From: an uncultured Verrucomicrobiota bacterium
GTDB taxonomy: Bacteria > Verrucomicrobiota > Verrucomicrobiia > Verrucomicrobiales > Verrucomicrobiaceae
NCBI GenBank assembly: GCA_903848465.1
Contig: CAINGK010000086.1
Span: 1 to 64,000, forward strand
DNA: 64,000 nucleotides
Direction: 5' to 3'
In this document: in pieces, positions 1-9,404 of the stretch
How positions within the stretch are numbered: position 1 is the first letter of the stretch
Layout of the letters: each line of letters begins with the position of its first letter
Notes under the pieces: generated by a model
The model's database searches: none
What the model was told of the DNA's origin: nothing
The model's input: only the letters and a program-made list of their open reading frames with translations
Program-made: the position numbers and the translations under genes

Positions 1-213
1 CACGGAAGCCTAATGAGAGCCATATATTGTGTCCATTCAGGTAGAACTCCGTGAGTCTCGCACCACCGCAGTCCACCAGACAGCTGATGTCCACCGTCAC
101 CCTGCCGACCAGCACATCATCGCCGCGCCGCCATTGGACGCTCATGCTCTTGTACTATATCCCGTCGCTATGCATACACTCCCGCTCTGCAACACCGCCA
201 TTTTTGACGCCCT
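1..213. other. No convincing gene
   Basis: I see no reading frame here with protein-like composition. A plus-strand frame beginning near 29 with a non-ATG start is open but reads as low-complexity shadow sequence. The stretch may hold the promoter of the 214-3937 gene group. Confidence 0.3.
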
Positions 214-738
214 ATGCGCCGTACTATTGATACCCCTAGCACCTCCCCCACGACGACCCGATTTGTCCTACAGCCGGGTGACCAGCTCCACAAGCGCCTC
301 CTCAGCGCCGGCCTGGTCGGTCCCGCCGATCAGGTGGCTCGCTCGTTGTACAATATCGAGATCTCACGCAGCGACCGCACCGTGATCTACGAGACCCCAA
401 AGGGCTACGGCCTCCGCCGGGGTGGCAATCCCATGGAGATGCTAAGCAACTTCGTGGTCCGCATTCTCGGCAATGTCGCGTTCGGTGACGGCTCAGCGCT
501 GCACCACTCCGCCGCGGTTCTCGTGGGTGGCAAGTATCGAGAACGTCGCTGTCAAAAGCTCAACCGTACAAGGCATAGCAGACTCTGCAAAAATGGAAGC
601 CAGACAGTCAGTCATCTTGTGCGCGATATGCGTCCTCCTCACCCTTGTGCGAGTTTGTCATTCGTGAGGAATTTGGTGAATTCACCCTCCCGGTGTTCGT
701 GCGCAGGCACCCCAGTCAGCCGCTCCATGCATGAATGA
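214..738 (+). CDS. Hypothetical protein, possibly frame-disrupted
   Basis: This is a 174-residue open frame. The first ~90 residues read like a real protein, with a stretch GYGLRRGGNPMEMLSNFVVR followed by ILGNVAFGDGSALHH. The second half is rich in Arg, Cys, His and Ser and looks like out-of-frame sequence, while another frame (473-667) reads more protein-like from about position 530. A single-base frameshift around 480-530 would explain this. The LSNFVVRI...DGS pattern faintly recalls phage primase-helicase accessory domains, but I would not name a function. It lies immediately before, and in the same direction as, the DUF3987-like pair, so it may be part of the same transcription unit. Confidence 0.35.
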   Translation: MRRTIDTPSTSPTTTRFVLQPGDQLHKRLLSAGLVGPADQVARSLYNIEISRSDRTVIYETPKGYGLRRGGNPMEMLSNFVVRILGNVAFGDGSALHHSAAVLVGGKYRERRCQKLNRTRHSRLCKNGSQTVSHLVRDMRPPHPCASLSFVRNLVNSPSRCSCAGTPVSRSMHE

Positions 739-866
739 CGCCAGTGACAGTTGACACGGCGTACCCAGGGCCGGAGCGTTTCACCAACACGTTGAGCTGT
801 ACCAACGGTCACTCTGTATCAGCCGTCCAATACACCCCCTGGCACTCTACCTTTCCTCCCAACACC

Positions 867-2471
867 ATGTCACCTCCCGCTGCCCCAACGCCTGCACCCG
901 CGCAATCAACTGCGGCTAACAACAATCCAGCCCCCCAGGTGGCAACATCGGATCCACCACCAAGCTGCGGAAAGACCATCGACACCCTGGCAGCAGCTCA
1001 TCGTGTACACCCCTATGACATGCTGGCCCTCCTTGCTGGAGTGCTTGGCAATGTTGCAGGTCCCCATGCTGGTTTTGTCACCCCGGATAACACGCTTGTA
1101 CGGCCTTTCAACAATCTCCTGCTGCTGGATTGCAACAGCGCGGCGGTTAAAGATCTTGAACACGCTCTCCTGCAACCCCTGCGCGCCCGGGCTGATCTGA
1201 TACGCCAGCGAGCCACAAGCATCAGCCGCCACGTTGCCGATCAATGGGCTTTCGGGACTGCCGGCAAAAATCCAGGGAAGAAGCTCAATCTGACTCAGCA
1301 GCACTGGATCAAGGCCCACCAAACCGAGCAGTTAGCCCACCAGAAGAAGCTGGTCGAATCTGGAGACATTCCCATGGAGACCTTCGACTACCTGACTCTG
1401 GCAAATTCAGGGGCATTCCCAATGCCCGGGCCGACATGGATGGACACCACTCCAGGCATCCAATTTCTTCCAACTTTGTACGCAGACAGATATGAGCTCA
1501 CGCAGGTGCCGAAACTGCTGGAAGAGTCGTTCCAACGGGAGGCTTTCCTCTGCCATCCGGTGGGAGGCATGTTCAGCCAGGCCAACATTTTTTCAGCTAA
1601 AATGGAGCGACTGGCGGCGCAACTATCCCAATGGCTACATGGCTGTGACATGCAGTTCCCCCCAGTGCATAAGAATCAGGGACATGGCACCTTTGCATCC
1701 GCACGTGTTGGCATCTGGGCTGCAACTGACAGCGCTCGAATTGGGGCCATTTTGAACAACACCGGCAGCCAGTGGAACGAGGTGCTGCGTCAGTGCCTGC
1801 TGTGGTCAAAATCAACGTACGTTGGCCAGGTGCCAACCACCGAACAGGCAGAGGAAGCTCACTGGGCCTATCAACGCACGCTCCATGGCCAGTTGGATAT
1901 CCGCTGCAACGGAAAGTACATTGAACAGCCAAGGCTGATACTACCGCCGTTGAACATTCAGGCCTATGCCAAAGGAAAGAGGCTATACCAAGATTGCTTG
2001 GACAGAACATCAGCGACCAATCGCCCCTATGTGATGCAGTTTCATAATCTGCCAGAACGCCTGATGTGGGTGCTGATGCAGTTTAGCAAAATCTACGAGC
2101 CATGTGTACGATTATTGGGGTCAGACATCGCAATCATCAGCATCGCCTTAGTTGCCAGTATTCATATTGCAAAAATGCAGTGCGCTAACTTAACAAAGCT
2201 GCGGAAGCAGGCCGTTGAGCAGAAGCAGTCGAGCACGGCTGAACATTTGAAGCGGGTGCTGCACCGCAGAGGCCCGCTGGTATTCCGGGAACTGCAGCGA
2301 GCCACGAACAACCTGCGCAAATCCGAACTCATGCCCGGCATCGAACTGCTCATGCAAAGCGGCCAGGTCCGGCATGATGCCCATCAACGGTACTCCCTTG
2401 TTTCGACTGAGGCCACCACACCGACCTCAGTCACCTTTTCCTCAAACACCAGCGTCCAACTACCATCATGA
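867..2471 (+). CDS. DUF3987-like protein without a P-loop, first of a pair
   Basis: The open frame begins at 735, but the 44 residues before the ATG at 867 are of poor composition and I prefer 867, giving 534 residues. After a Pro/Ala-rich start comes a segment HPYDMLALLAGVLGNVAGPH followed about 25 residues later by LLLLDCNSAA. This follows the layout of the N-terminal domain of DUF3987-type proteins from mobile elements, except that the position where those carry a Walker A loop has no GxxxxGK[S/T]. The last ~60 residues form a winged-helix-like tail (VLHRRGPLVFRELQRA) that recurs in the next gene. The stop codon overlaps the next start (ATGA), so the two are translationally coupled. The function is not known. 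A DNA-associated role is my inference from family resemblance. Confidence 0.6.
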   Translation: MSPPAAPTPAPAQSTAANNNPAPQVATSDPPPSCGKTIDTLAAAHRVHPYDMLALLAGVLGNVAGPHAGFVTPDNTLVRPFNNLLLLDCNSAAVKDLEHALLQPLRARADLIRQRATSISRHVADQWAFGTAGKNPGKKLNLTQQHWIKAHQTEQLAHQKKLVESGDIPMETFDYLTLANSGAFPMPGPTWMDTTPGIQFLPTLYADRYELTQVPKLLEESFQREAFLCHPVGGMFSQANIFSAKMERLAAQLSQWLHGCDMQFPPVHKNQGHGTFASARVGIWAATDSARIGAILNNTGSQWNEVLRQCLLWSKSTYVGQVPTTEQAEEAHWAYQRTLHGQLDIRCNGKYIEQPRLILPPLNIQAYAKGKRLYQDCLDRTSATNRPYVMQFHNLPERLMWVLMQFSKIYEPCVRLLGSDIAIISIALVASIHIAKMQCANLTKLRKQAVEQKQSSTAEHLKRVLHRRGPLVFRELQRATNNLRKSELMPGIELLMQSGQVRHDAHQRYSLVSTEATTPTSVTFSSNTSVQLPS

Positions 2472-3937
2472 CCTCCACTCCTTATTGCTTTAATCTCCAG
2501 CAGAGACTGACCTTTGCCGAAGTGCGAGAGTGCCTACCGCCCGTCTTGCGCGCATTGGCCGACAAGGGCGAAGCCGTGTTTGGACTTTCGCCAGAAACCG
2601 TAGCCGCCGCCGGCATAGCGCACTTGGCTGCAGTAATCGGCCGCCGCCATCTATTCGACGATGGCATGAGCGTCCTGTCACCCGGATTCAATTTTGTGGC
2701 CTGCTCGGACCAGGTTTGCCCCGCAGACTGGTTAACCTGCCTCGGCAGAGGGTGGACCGAATCGGCCAACAGTGCCTCGTTTAAAGACCTACCAACCATG
2801 ATAGCAATGCTCCTATCTGCATCTGGAGGTGCCAAGCCTGGTGCTTCTTCAAGAACCGCCGATGCCAAGCCCGGCGCAGCGCCAGGTGGGGAAGGCACTC
2901 AGGTTGCCGAGCTGGTGTCCTGTAATCTGGCACCTGCAAACGCCGCCCGGCTGCTGAGGCACTCACCCGACTCATGCCTCACCCTGATCAAAGGCGCTGC
3001 CGATCCCATGGGCGAATTTACCCGGCTCCCCCCAGGCCAGCAGCACAAATTAAGCACCCTGCTGTGGCATTCCTGGCAGGGCAGGCCCATGGAACTCTCA
3101 GCCCGCGAAGCGGCGATTCCGGCCACACTCTCGTGCATCTGGAGCACCAGCAAGCGCGCCGCCAGCCACGTCTTGTTCAGATCAATTCAGTTTGGCCATC
3201 CAACACTGCCGATGCTTTTCTTTCAATCGATGGGAGTTCCCCGGCGTTTTCCTGACCAGCGAGCGCAGGAACTGCAATTATGGCGCATCCTGCTCAAGGA
3301 GCAGTTGCAGCTACGTTCTGGCGCACCACCCGAAGTCTATCCGTTTGCCATCCCATCTGTGGCGGAAGAATTCGCATGCAGCGTGGCCCATGAGGTCACC
3401 CAGCAACCAGCACACCTGCGCCCATGGTTGGAATGGACCTCAGATTTGATGCCTCGGATTTTCATGGTGTTGCTTTTGGGCTTTATGAAGCACTGGGATA
3501 AACTTAGACAGACGAAGATCAACGAACTGCGTTTAAAATATCCAGATGCAGGCAAAGCACCACGCATTCAGAGCCTCTACGACTGCGAGCTTGCTGTTTT
3601 TGAGGCAAGCGTGCCGAAAGGCTTCGCCGACTTAGTCCTGCCCAAGGCCGTCCGATTAACTACCTGGATGCTTCAGGAGCACTTCCGCGCAGTGCAGTGG
3701 CTGGTGGATGAGCCGGGTATGAGCCCATTATTTGACAACACTGACAGCACTGACAAAGCTTGCCTGCCCGAAGCCATTTTACGCCGGCTGCGTGACAATG
3801 GCCCCCTACTGCCCCGGCAACTGCAGCGTTCTTTCCACCAAGTGACCGCCAAAGACCGGGATGAGGCCATTGAGGCACTCAAATCTGGGGGACTGGTGAC
3901 CCAATCGGAGGATGGAAAGCTGTCATTGCCCTCCTGA
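2468..3937 (+). CDS. DUF3987-like protein without a P-loop, second of a pair
   Basis: This 489-residue protein starts four bases inside the upstream gene. It has the same architecture as that neighbour: an N-terminal segment IAHLAAVIGRRHLFDDG followed by a hydrophobic strand (FNFVACSDQVCP) where a P-loop would be expected but is absent, a long middle region, and a C-terminal winged-helix-like module (LRRLRDNGPLLPRQLQRS) that aligns by eye with the neighbour's tail. A Gly/Ala/Pro-rich linker lies near residues 118-140. The two look like diverged tandem paralogues that act together, perhaps as a heterodimer. No catalytic motif is evident and the function is unknown. Confidence 0.6.
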   Translation: MTSTPYCFNLQQRLTFAEVRECLPPVLRALADKGEAVFGLSPETVAAAGIAHLAAVIGRRHLFDDGMSVLSPGFNFVACSDQVCPADWLTCLGRGWTESANSASFKDLPTMIAMLLSASGGAKPGASSRTADAKPGAAPGGEGTQVAELVSCNLAPANAARLLRHSPDSCLTLIKGAADPMGEFTRLPPGQQHKLSTLLWHSWQGRPMELSAREAAIPATLSCIWSTSKRAASHVLFRSIQFGHPTLPMLFFQSMGVPRRFPDQRAQELQLWRILLKEQLQLRSGAPPEVYPFAIPSVAEEFACSVAHEVTQQPAHLRPWLEWTSDLMPRIFMVLLLGFMKHWDKLRQTKINELRLKYPDAGKAPRIQSLYDCELAVFEASVPKGFADLVLPKAVRLTTWMLQEHFRAVQWLVDEPGMSPLFDNTDSTDKACLPEAILRRLRDNGPLLPRQLQRSFHQVTAKDRDEAIEALKSGGLVTQSEDGKLSLPS

Positions 3938-3972
3938 GTCAGCGCCAAACCGTCAGCGTCAGCGTGTCAGCG
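3938..3972 (+). repeat. Four copies of GTCAGCG
   Basis: The heptamer GTCAGCG occurs at 3938, 3952, 3958 and 3966, directly after the stop codon of the preceding gene. The role is unknown. It could be slippage-derived. The remaining ~170 bases up to 4139 hold no gene I can support. Confidence 0.5.
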
Positions 3973-4139
3973 GTAGTGTCGGAGGCTGATTGACTGCATC
4001 AGCTCCAGAAACGCCCTGACAGCCCTTCTTGCCCGAAATTGCCCTGCCCCCATCTGACCGCATGCTCTTCCTCACAGTGATGACAAGGATGTCATCGGCG
4101 AGGAGGAACGCGTTTGTACGGGAGGCTGGCAACGGATCG

Positions 4140-4675
4140 TCATGCCTGCCCGTTGTGAACCTGCACGATTTCCGCAGCGATGGCCTTCAGCACACCTTGG
4201 CTGCCATCCGGATCGAGCCATGCATACTGTCCGTTGGGATTGAGCTCCAAGAACCACAGTCCTTCTGCGTCGCGAAGGAAGTCGAGCCTGCCGAAGTGAT
4301 GGGCTGTCTCATGCATGAAATTTTGCACCTTCGATTCCTCCGTACAACTGAGTTCGATGCGCGACCATCTGGCCTGCCCAGTTGCGGTGGGGATGCGGCA
4401 GTCCGCACCTGCAAACTGGTCCCTGCTGCACTCAAATGCGAAGCACTGCCCAGCGATGTACACGACCGTCACATCATGCGTGGCGGCTGCGACCTGCTGT
4501 TGTCCAAACCAAGGCAACGCAGAGCCCAATTGTACAATTACCACTTCCCGCACCATCAGTGTGCCACCTCCACCGGGTGCTTGGGTCGCCCGTGTCTTGA
4601 CCACCGCAGGACGAATCTCCGGGGAGTGTACACCCTGATACAATCTCATCAACCCGCCGGGAGCCGAGTCTTCAC
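4140..4675 (-). pseudogene. C-terminal remnant of an ATP-grasp peptide maturase-like gene
   Basis: The minus-strand frame ends with a typical ATP-grasp C-terminus: FGRLDFLRDAEGLWFLELNP, then NGQYAWLDP and a closing helix, preceded by HDVTVVYIAGQCFAFE and DCR. This is the order seen in RimK-like and MvdC/MvdD-like enzymes (a strand pair, then D-L/F-hydrophobics, then E-x-N-P for Mg-ATP). Such enzymes are usually ~300 or more residues, and the pre-ATP-grasp and ATP-binding halves are missing. Going upstream, the frame runs straight into the 3' end of the helicase gene, so homology is lost at about 4670. The NPNGQ ending is most like the graspetide (microviridin-type) maturases. I infer a 5'-truncated pseudogene left by the insertion or recombination that brought in the helicase. 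Confidence 0.6.
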
Positions 4676-7600
4676 TCAGGCTTGCAGTTTGCAAAACAAA
4701 TTCAGTAGCTTCATCTCCTCGATGGAGCCTACAGGTGACTGGGCGATCCGCGGATCGCCAACGACAACAGCAAGGCATTTGGCCCGGGAAATGGCCACGT
4801 TGACCCGGTTGCGGTCTAGAATGAAGCCGAGTCCGCGCGATCCGTATTCACCGTAGCTTGAGCACAACGAGAAGATGCAGACCGGAGCCTCCTGTCCTTG
4901 AAACTTGTCCACGCTGCCGACGCGGGCACCATCTGGAAGTGCCGCCTGCATGGCACGAACCTGCGCGTTGTATGGTGCGATGAAGAGGAAATCGTCGAGT
5001 TTCAAGGCGACAACCGAACCATGTTTGTCCGTATAGTCACGTCCCTTTAGCTCGTCGAAGATTGCTCGCACCTGGGCCACCTCCTCATCGCTTTGCTGAA
5101 CGTTGCCATCGTGAACCACCCCGCTGAAAACGATCCCAGATTCGCGCGTGACGAGCACGCCCCCACCTGGCGGCAGTGCGATCCGCTGTTTGGCACAGTC
5201 CACATGCGAGCCTAGACCACCCTCGTAAATGCTGTCGGAAATGAACCGGCAGACCCCGGGATGCATGCGCCGCGATTCGCCAAGGAACAAACCCAGCTCT
5301 GGCGGCACCACCGCGTGATACACCGGCGCATCGGGCTTGCTCGCCGCCGGATCCTTGAGTGCATACTGCAGCACGGACATGCCCGCATCTCCCGGGTGCG
5401 ATCCCTGCACTGGCTGTTCGAGTTGCATCTGATCGCCGAGCAATACAAGGTTCTTCGCACTGCGTGCCATCGCCACGGCATTCGCAAGCGGCACTTGACC
5501 GGCTTCATCAATGAAGAGAAAGTCGAGTTCGTTCTGCCATTCCTGCCGCGTGAAAAGCCACGCGGTTCCGCCCACTACACCTGACGAATAGGCGTCATGA
5601 GCATCCGCCGACAATCCGACAAATCGCAGTCCTGGATTGGATGCATAGATGCTGCTTGCGTCGTCCCCACCGACCTTGATGCCTTTCAGAGCACTTCCGC
5701 ACTCCTGCATGGCCACACCACACGCTTCCAGAATGTTGATCACCACCTTGTGACTGTTTGAAGAGACACCCACCTTCTTTCCGCTCTTCAGCAGCGCCGC
5801 GATCACTCGGGAGGCGGTATAAGTCTTTCCCGTTCCTGGTGGCCCCTGAATGATCAGACAGCCCCCATCCATGATACCTGTGATGCGAATAGCCGCCTCC
5901 AAGGGCGACTCGCCTTCCGTCTGCATAGGGTTAGCTGGCGGACGGCGATTCAGCAAATCGGCCACTGGGGCATGCAGCCCGGGTTTCACATACCCCCAGG
6001 CGACTTCCCGGAGTGCGTCTGGAATCGGCTTGGGCGAAACAAACTCATCAGGGAGCAGCGAACCTGCTGTTGGGAAAGCGCTATTACACTTTTCAGTCAG
6101 GCTCTTTTGTGAAGCTTTGAGTTCAAGTTCGCCCTTGGTAAGATTGATGGACATCAGGGTAAATTTCATCTCCAGGTCGTGCGTAAACATCACCTTCGAG
6201 TTCTCCCCGCCCGCCAGCTTGCATTCCTGGGTGGGATCGAAGCGATAGCCCTGAACCAGTGACTTCTTCTCCACCCTTGCCTGTCCGAATGCCCGCACCC
6301 CCTCGACGCAGCCATGGTCATCGCGCAGTTCATCAGGTGTTGCCTCTGCCCGGTCGAACATTCGCCACCACACCGGCTTTTGCTCGCGGCGATGGAACTC
6401 GATGAGATCTGCGAGTACGAAGGCCACCTCATGTCCCTGTTCACGTAACTGCTTCACGGTCTCCTGCCGGGCAATGACATCGGGGGGCAGCACGGGCGCA
6501 CTCGGTGCCTCGGCGTTGATCGCAAGGCCGGGCAGCATGATGTGGTTTTCCGTGACTACCTTCCGCAGCCAATTCACCAGTTCAGCCGTGGATTTGCAAT
6601 CGTCCTCATTGTAGTCGCGGATGCCCTTGAGGATGCTGCTGTCCTGCCAGCTCCTTCCCTGGCCGCCTTCCATCCATCGTGCATATTGGACAATCGAATC
6701 GATGGCCGTCGCAACCTGGGTCGCACGCGCCGGCCTATAGAGATGCTCCACCTTTTTGATGGAATAGCTGTCCTCCCCGATAAGCAAGCCATGTCGGACG
6801 ATCTGGTAAAGATCCACAAACACACGCGCACGCAGCAGGTCATCCACCTCCTCCTGACGCGTGTCATGCCGTGTGCTCAACCGCCGGATGGCACTTACTT
6901 CATAGGCGGCGTAATGGTAGATGTGCATGCCGGGATGGCTCTTCCAGCGGGCGTGGACCCAGTCTACAAAGCCTTCAAATGCAAGCTTCTCCCCGTCGCG
7001 GTCATGTGCCCACCAATCCTTGAAGTCCAGTGCAGCACCTGCGCTGCCCCGAAAGCACAGGCCGAACAGGTACTCCAGCCCCCCGGCGATCAGCGGATAG
7101 CCCTCCATGTCAAAAAACACATCCGCAGGATCTTCCGGCGGCAGCTTGGCCAGCCCCACATGCTCTCCATTCATGCCAGTGTGCGGCAGAACCTCGAAGT
7201 GTGGAACGGCGGCAGGGTTCTTGCAGCGGTCCTGACGTGTCAAGCACTGCAGCCGCGCCTGGGCGACCAATTTTTCCAGGGACTCGTCTGAAAGCTTGTG
7301 CACCTTCCGACCCGATGCCGAGGCAAGATCGGCCATCGTGATGATGCCAGCGTTTTTCAGCTTCTTGATCTGTCCCACACTGATTCCGGCGACTTGCACG
7401 AGGTGGTCCGTCTCCGTGAAGAATGCCTCCGCGTGCGATGTCCATCTTCCATGATCCGCCCGCGCGATCGGCTCAGGACGTTGCGCGATGTCGCCGACAA
7501 ACCTGCCCTGCATCTCCAGAAAACTCCCTTTGAGCTTGCGATAAAAATGCATGAAATCCTCCGTCCGGAACTCCACGCGCTCCTGGCTTCCTAGAATGAT

Positions 7601-8086
7601 GCCGAACTGCTGCGGTAGTTCATCACCGGTCACCGCCGCCAGCATCTCCGAGTAGCAGCAGAGCTGAACCGCGTAGTAGGGCTTGGGTGAACGGGCCAGT
7701 TTGGTGTCCCAGACCTGGTAGCGGCCCACCTCATTCAGAATCAGAAAATCGGCATAACCCGCGAATCCGTCACGCTCCAGGGCCGCTTGAAAAACAATCG
7801 GAGCCCTATCTGCGAGCGCAGCTACGGTATCCTCACGCGCTGCGGCAAAGTCATTCTTGCCAATCTCCCGCAGCGTGGGTTCCGAAACCTTGAGTTCCGT
7901 CAGCACATTCAGCTCATGTTGGTTGCCGGTCTCGGCGATCAATCTCTGGTCATCAGTCTCCGCGTCAGGCGTGAACCTCCCCGGATGCTCCAGATGGCAC
8001 CGGTCCATCCACGAGGCAAAAGGCGATGTGAAATAGCGAACGAGATCACTAGGAGAGAAGATAACTTTGTCCGCCTGTTTTTTCAT
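4676..8086 (-). CDS. TM0106-type RecB-like nuclease / SF1 helicase
   Basis: At 1136 residues this is a complete fusion protein. Residues ~10-200 are a RecB-like PD-(D/E)XK nuclease, with GYADFLIL near 110 and WDTK near 126-129 as the acid and D-x-K pair. A helix-hairpin-helix segment lies near 230-280. An RNase H-like exonuclease domain follows, with DMEG near 326 and YNEDDC near 492. The C-terminal half is a superfamily 1 helicase: Walker A GPPGTGKT near 748, DEAG near 860, and the late motifs DKFQGQE and NVAISRAK. Proteins of this design are thought to process DNA or RNA-DNA ends. Some relatives sit in defence loci, but no partner that would prove that is seen here. It overlaps the ATP-grasp remnant downstream. 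Confidence 0.85.
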   Translation of the reverse strand: MKKQADKVIFSPSDLVRYFTSPFASWMDRCHLEHPGRFTPDAETDDQRLIAETGNQHELNVLTELKVSEPTLREIGKNDFAAAREDTVAALADRAPIVFQAALERDGFAGYADFLILNEVGRYQVWDTKLARSPKPYYAVQLCCYSEMLAAVTGDELPQQFGIILGSQERVEFRTEDFMHFYRKLKGSFLEMQGRFVGDIAQRPEPIARADHGRWTSHAEAFFTETDHLVQVAGISVGQIKKLKNAGIITMADLASASGRKVHKLSDESLEKLVAQARLQCLTRQDRCKNPAAVPHFEVLPHTGMNGEHVGLAKLPPEDPADVFFDMEGYPLIAGGLEYLFGLCFRGSAGAALDFKDWWAHDRDGEKLAFEGFVDWVHARWKSHPGMHIYHYAAYEVSAIRRLSTRHDTRQEEVDDLLRARVFVDLYQIVRHGLLIGEDSYSIKKVEHLYRPARATQVATAIDSIVQYARWMEGGQGRSWQDSSILKGIRDYNEDDCKSTAELVNWLRKVVTENHIMLPGLAINAEAPSAPVLPPDVIARQETVKQLREQGHEVAFVLADLIEFHRREQKPVWWRMFDRAEATPDELRDDHGCVEGVRAFGQARVEKKSLVQGYRFDPTQECKLAGGENSKVMFTHDLEMKFTLMSINLTKGELELKASQKSLTEKCNSAFPTAGSLLPDEFVSPKPIPDALREVAWGYVKPGLHAPVADLLNRRPPANPMQTEGESPLEAAIRITGIMDGGCLIIQGPPGTGKTYTASRVIAALLKSGKKVGVSSNSHKVVINILEACGVAMQECGSALKGIKVGGDDASSIYASNPGLRFVGLSADAHDAYSSGVVGGTAWLFTRQEWQNELDFLFIDEAGQVPLANAVAMARSAKNLVLLGDQMQLEQPVQGSHPGDAGMSVLQYALKDPAASKPDAPVYHAVVPPELGLFLGESRRMHPGVCRFISDSIYEGGLGSHVDCAKQRIALPPGGGVLVTRESGIVFSGVVHDGNVQQSDEEVAQVRAIFDELKGRDYTDKHGSVVALKLDDFLFIAPYNAQVRAMQAALPDGARVGSVDKFQGQEAPVCIFSLCSSYGEYGSRGLGFILDRNRVNVAISRAKCLAVVVGDPRIAQSPVGSIEEMKLLNLFCKLQA

Positions 8087-8267
8087 GGTGATTTAATCTT
8101 GACCTTCATTTTCAATTTCCAAACAATGCATGGGCGCATGGTCTAGCCGACCAGCAAAATCTAACGCGATACCGCCAAAAACCAGAGAATCAATGTCGCT
8201 GGAACAGTCTCAGTCGTGGGCCAGACTCCGACATCTCCAAGTCGGCCCGATTGATGCGACGACTTAT

Positions 8268-8888
8268 TCATTCATGTGCTGGATGGTGGTGATGCTCGGT
8301 GCTTTTTCGCGCCATGAAATCAAGCATCTCACGCTCCAAAGGGTGTTCTCTCCCAATTTGAAAATTCGAATCTGTTCGAAGTTGTTCGACAAAATCAGTC
8401 AACGAGACACCCGTCACCTCGGTAAGTTCGCGCAACATACCATCGACTAGAAACGGCAGGAACGAGCGCCAAACTGCTATCGAAACCGGCCTGCGTTCCA
8501 GCAAATACTTTGGAGGCGCAACACTGACACATCCAAAGCCGCATTCAACCACTGGAAGTGGTGTCACTTCTCCGGCAGACCACCGATGCCAAACTTTAGG
8601 AAAGTAGGTGAAGATGGTCTGCGACTCCAATATGAGTCCATACCAACAACAGATAAAATACTCAGATAGATGATCCTTTAGAACTTGGCTCTGCACTTGG
8701 GGTGGGGAAATCAAAACACGAATTTGAGAAGGTGCCCGGCAATGAGAGCACTCATGCAGGCAAGGGAAAACCGTTGGCAGCAGCCGCAACTGCTCCTTAA
8801 AGCAGCCTTTGTAGAAGACTGCCCAATCATCATTTGTATAGTCCGCGTTCATGATGTGCGATGCAGGTGGACTGGCTCTTTCAGACAT
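8268..8888 (-). CDS. Hypothetical protein
   Basis: This open frame of 206 residues is upstream of and codirectional with the helicase gene, 181 bases away. A start at the second Met (MNADYTNDDWAVFYKG) is also possible. It has an N-terminal cysteine cluster (CLHECSHC) that might bind metal, a Trp/Phe-rich middle section, and a short tail rich in His (EHHHHPAHE). I recognise no family. It could be a partner of the nuclease-helicase, but nothing in the sequence demonstrates it. Confidence 0.5.
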   Translation of the reverse strand: MSERASPPASHIMNADYTNDDWAVFYKGCFKEQLRLLPTVFPCLHECSHCRAPSQIRVLISPPQVQSQVLKDHLSEYFICCWYGLILESQTIFTYFPKVWHRWSAGEVTPLPVVECGFGCVSVAPPKYLLERRPVSIAVWRSFLPFLVDGMLRELTEVTGVSLTDFVEQLRTDSNFQIGREHPLEREMLDFMARKSTEHHHHPAHE

Positions 8889-8997
8889 AGGGTGCCACCT
8901 AATCGGAGAAGCCCCGGTTTACTGGTGGCTAGGAAGTCAAGAGGCTCGCGACTGGTGACTGTGGCGGTCATGGTGATCAGCCCCTTCTTTATCACTG

Positions 8998-9267
8998 TCA
9001 ACCACGGTTCGGATGCGGGTGTTTTGGACCAGGACCAATCGTCGGGTTCGACCACGCGCATCCAGAATCGCTCGTCCTCCAATGCCCGTCCACCCAGCTT
9101 GCAACCACCTGCCCGTCCTGATCAATAATGGTGCGCGGATCGTCATTAAAGCGCAGCCAGGCAAACGGCCCAAACCGTTGCCACCCCTCACAGCAAAGCC
9201 ACAGAAATACTTGTTGTTGAGTGGACGCAGGCGGTCCGGGTTTGTGGAGTGAATCTCTGTGCGGCAT
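8998..9267 (-). CDS. Small protein with the WLCCEGW domain
   Basis: This 89-residue protein is almost entirely one domain that recurs as the C-terminal third of the protein at 16252-16920. Shared landmarks, in order, are LWLCCEGW, GPF-WLRF-D, I-DQ-GQVVA, W, SNPTI-IGP and HPHP. The N-terminal half of the larger relative is absent here, so this is either a stand-alone domain or a truncated copy. I do not recognise the family. Invariant Trp, Cys and Gly residues suggest a compact beta fold. Confidence 0.55.
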   Translation of the reverse strand: MPHRDSLHKPGPPASTQQQVFLWLCCEGWQRFGPFAWLRFNDDPRTIIDQDGQVVASWVDGHWRTSDSGCAWSNPTIGPGPKHPHPNRG

Positions 9268-9404
9268 GGGGATGATAGCTTTTATAATTTTGATTAGCTG
9301 TCTAGCCTACTTGCAAACAGCGCACGAATTCCAGCGGGAGACCGCGCCAACCAGATTGCGGCTAGACCTTGGATTGTGCCACGCGGGAATTGAGTGACAA
9401 TTAT

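Noticed and set aside
4029..4856. 275-residue plus-strand frame
   Set aside because: Overlaps the ATP-grasp remnant and the helicase 3' end on the other strand and reads as shadow sequence.
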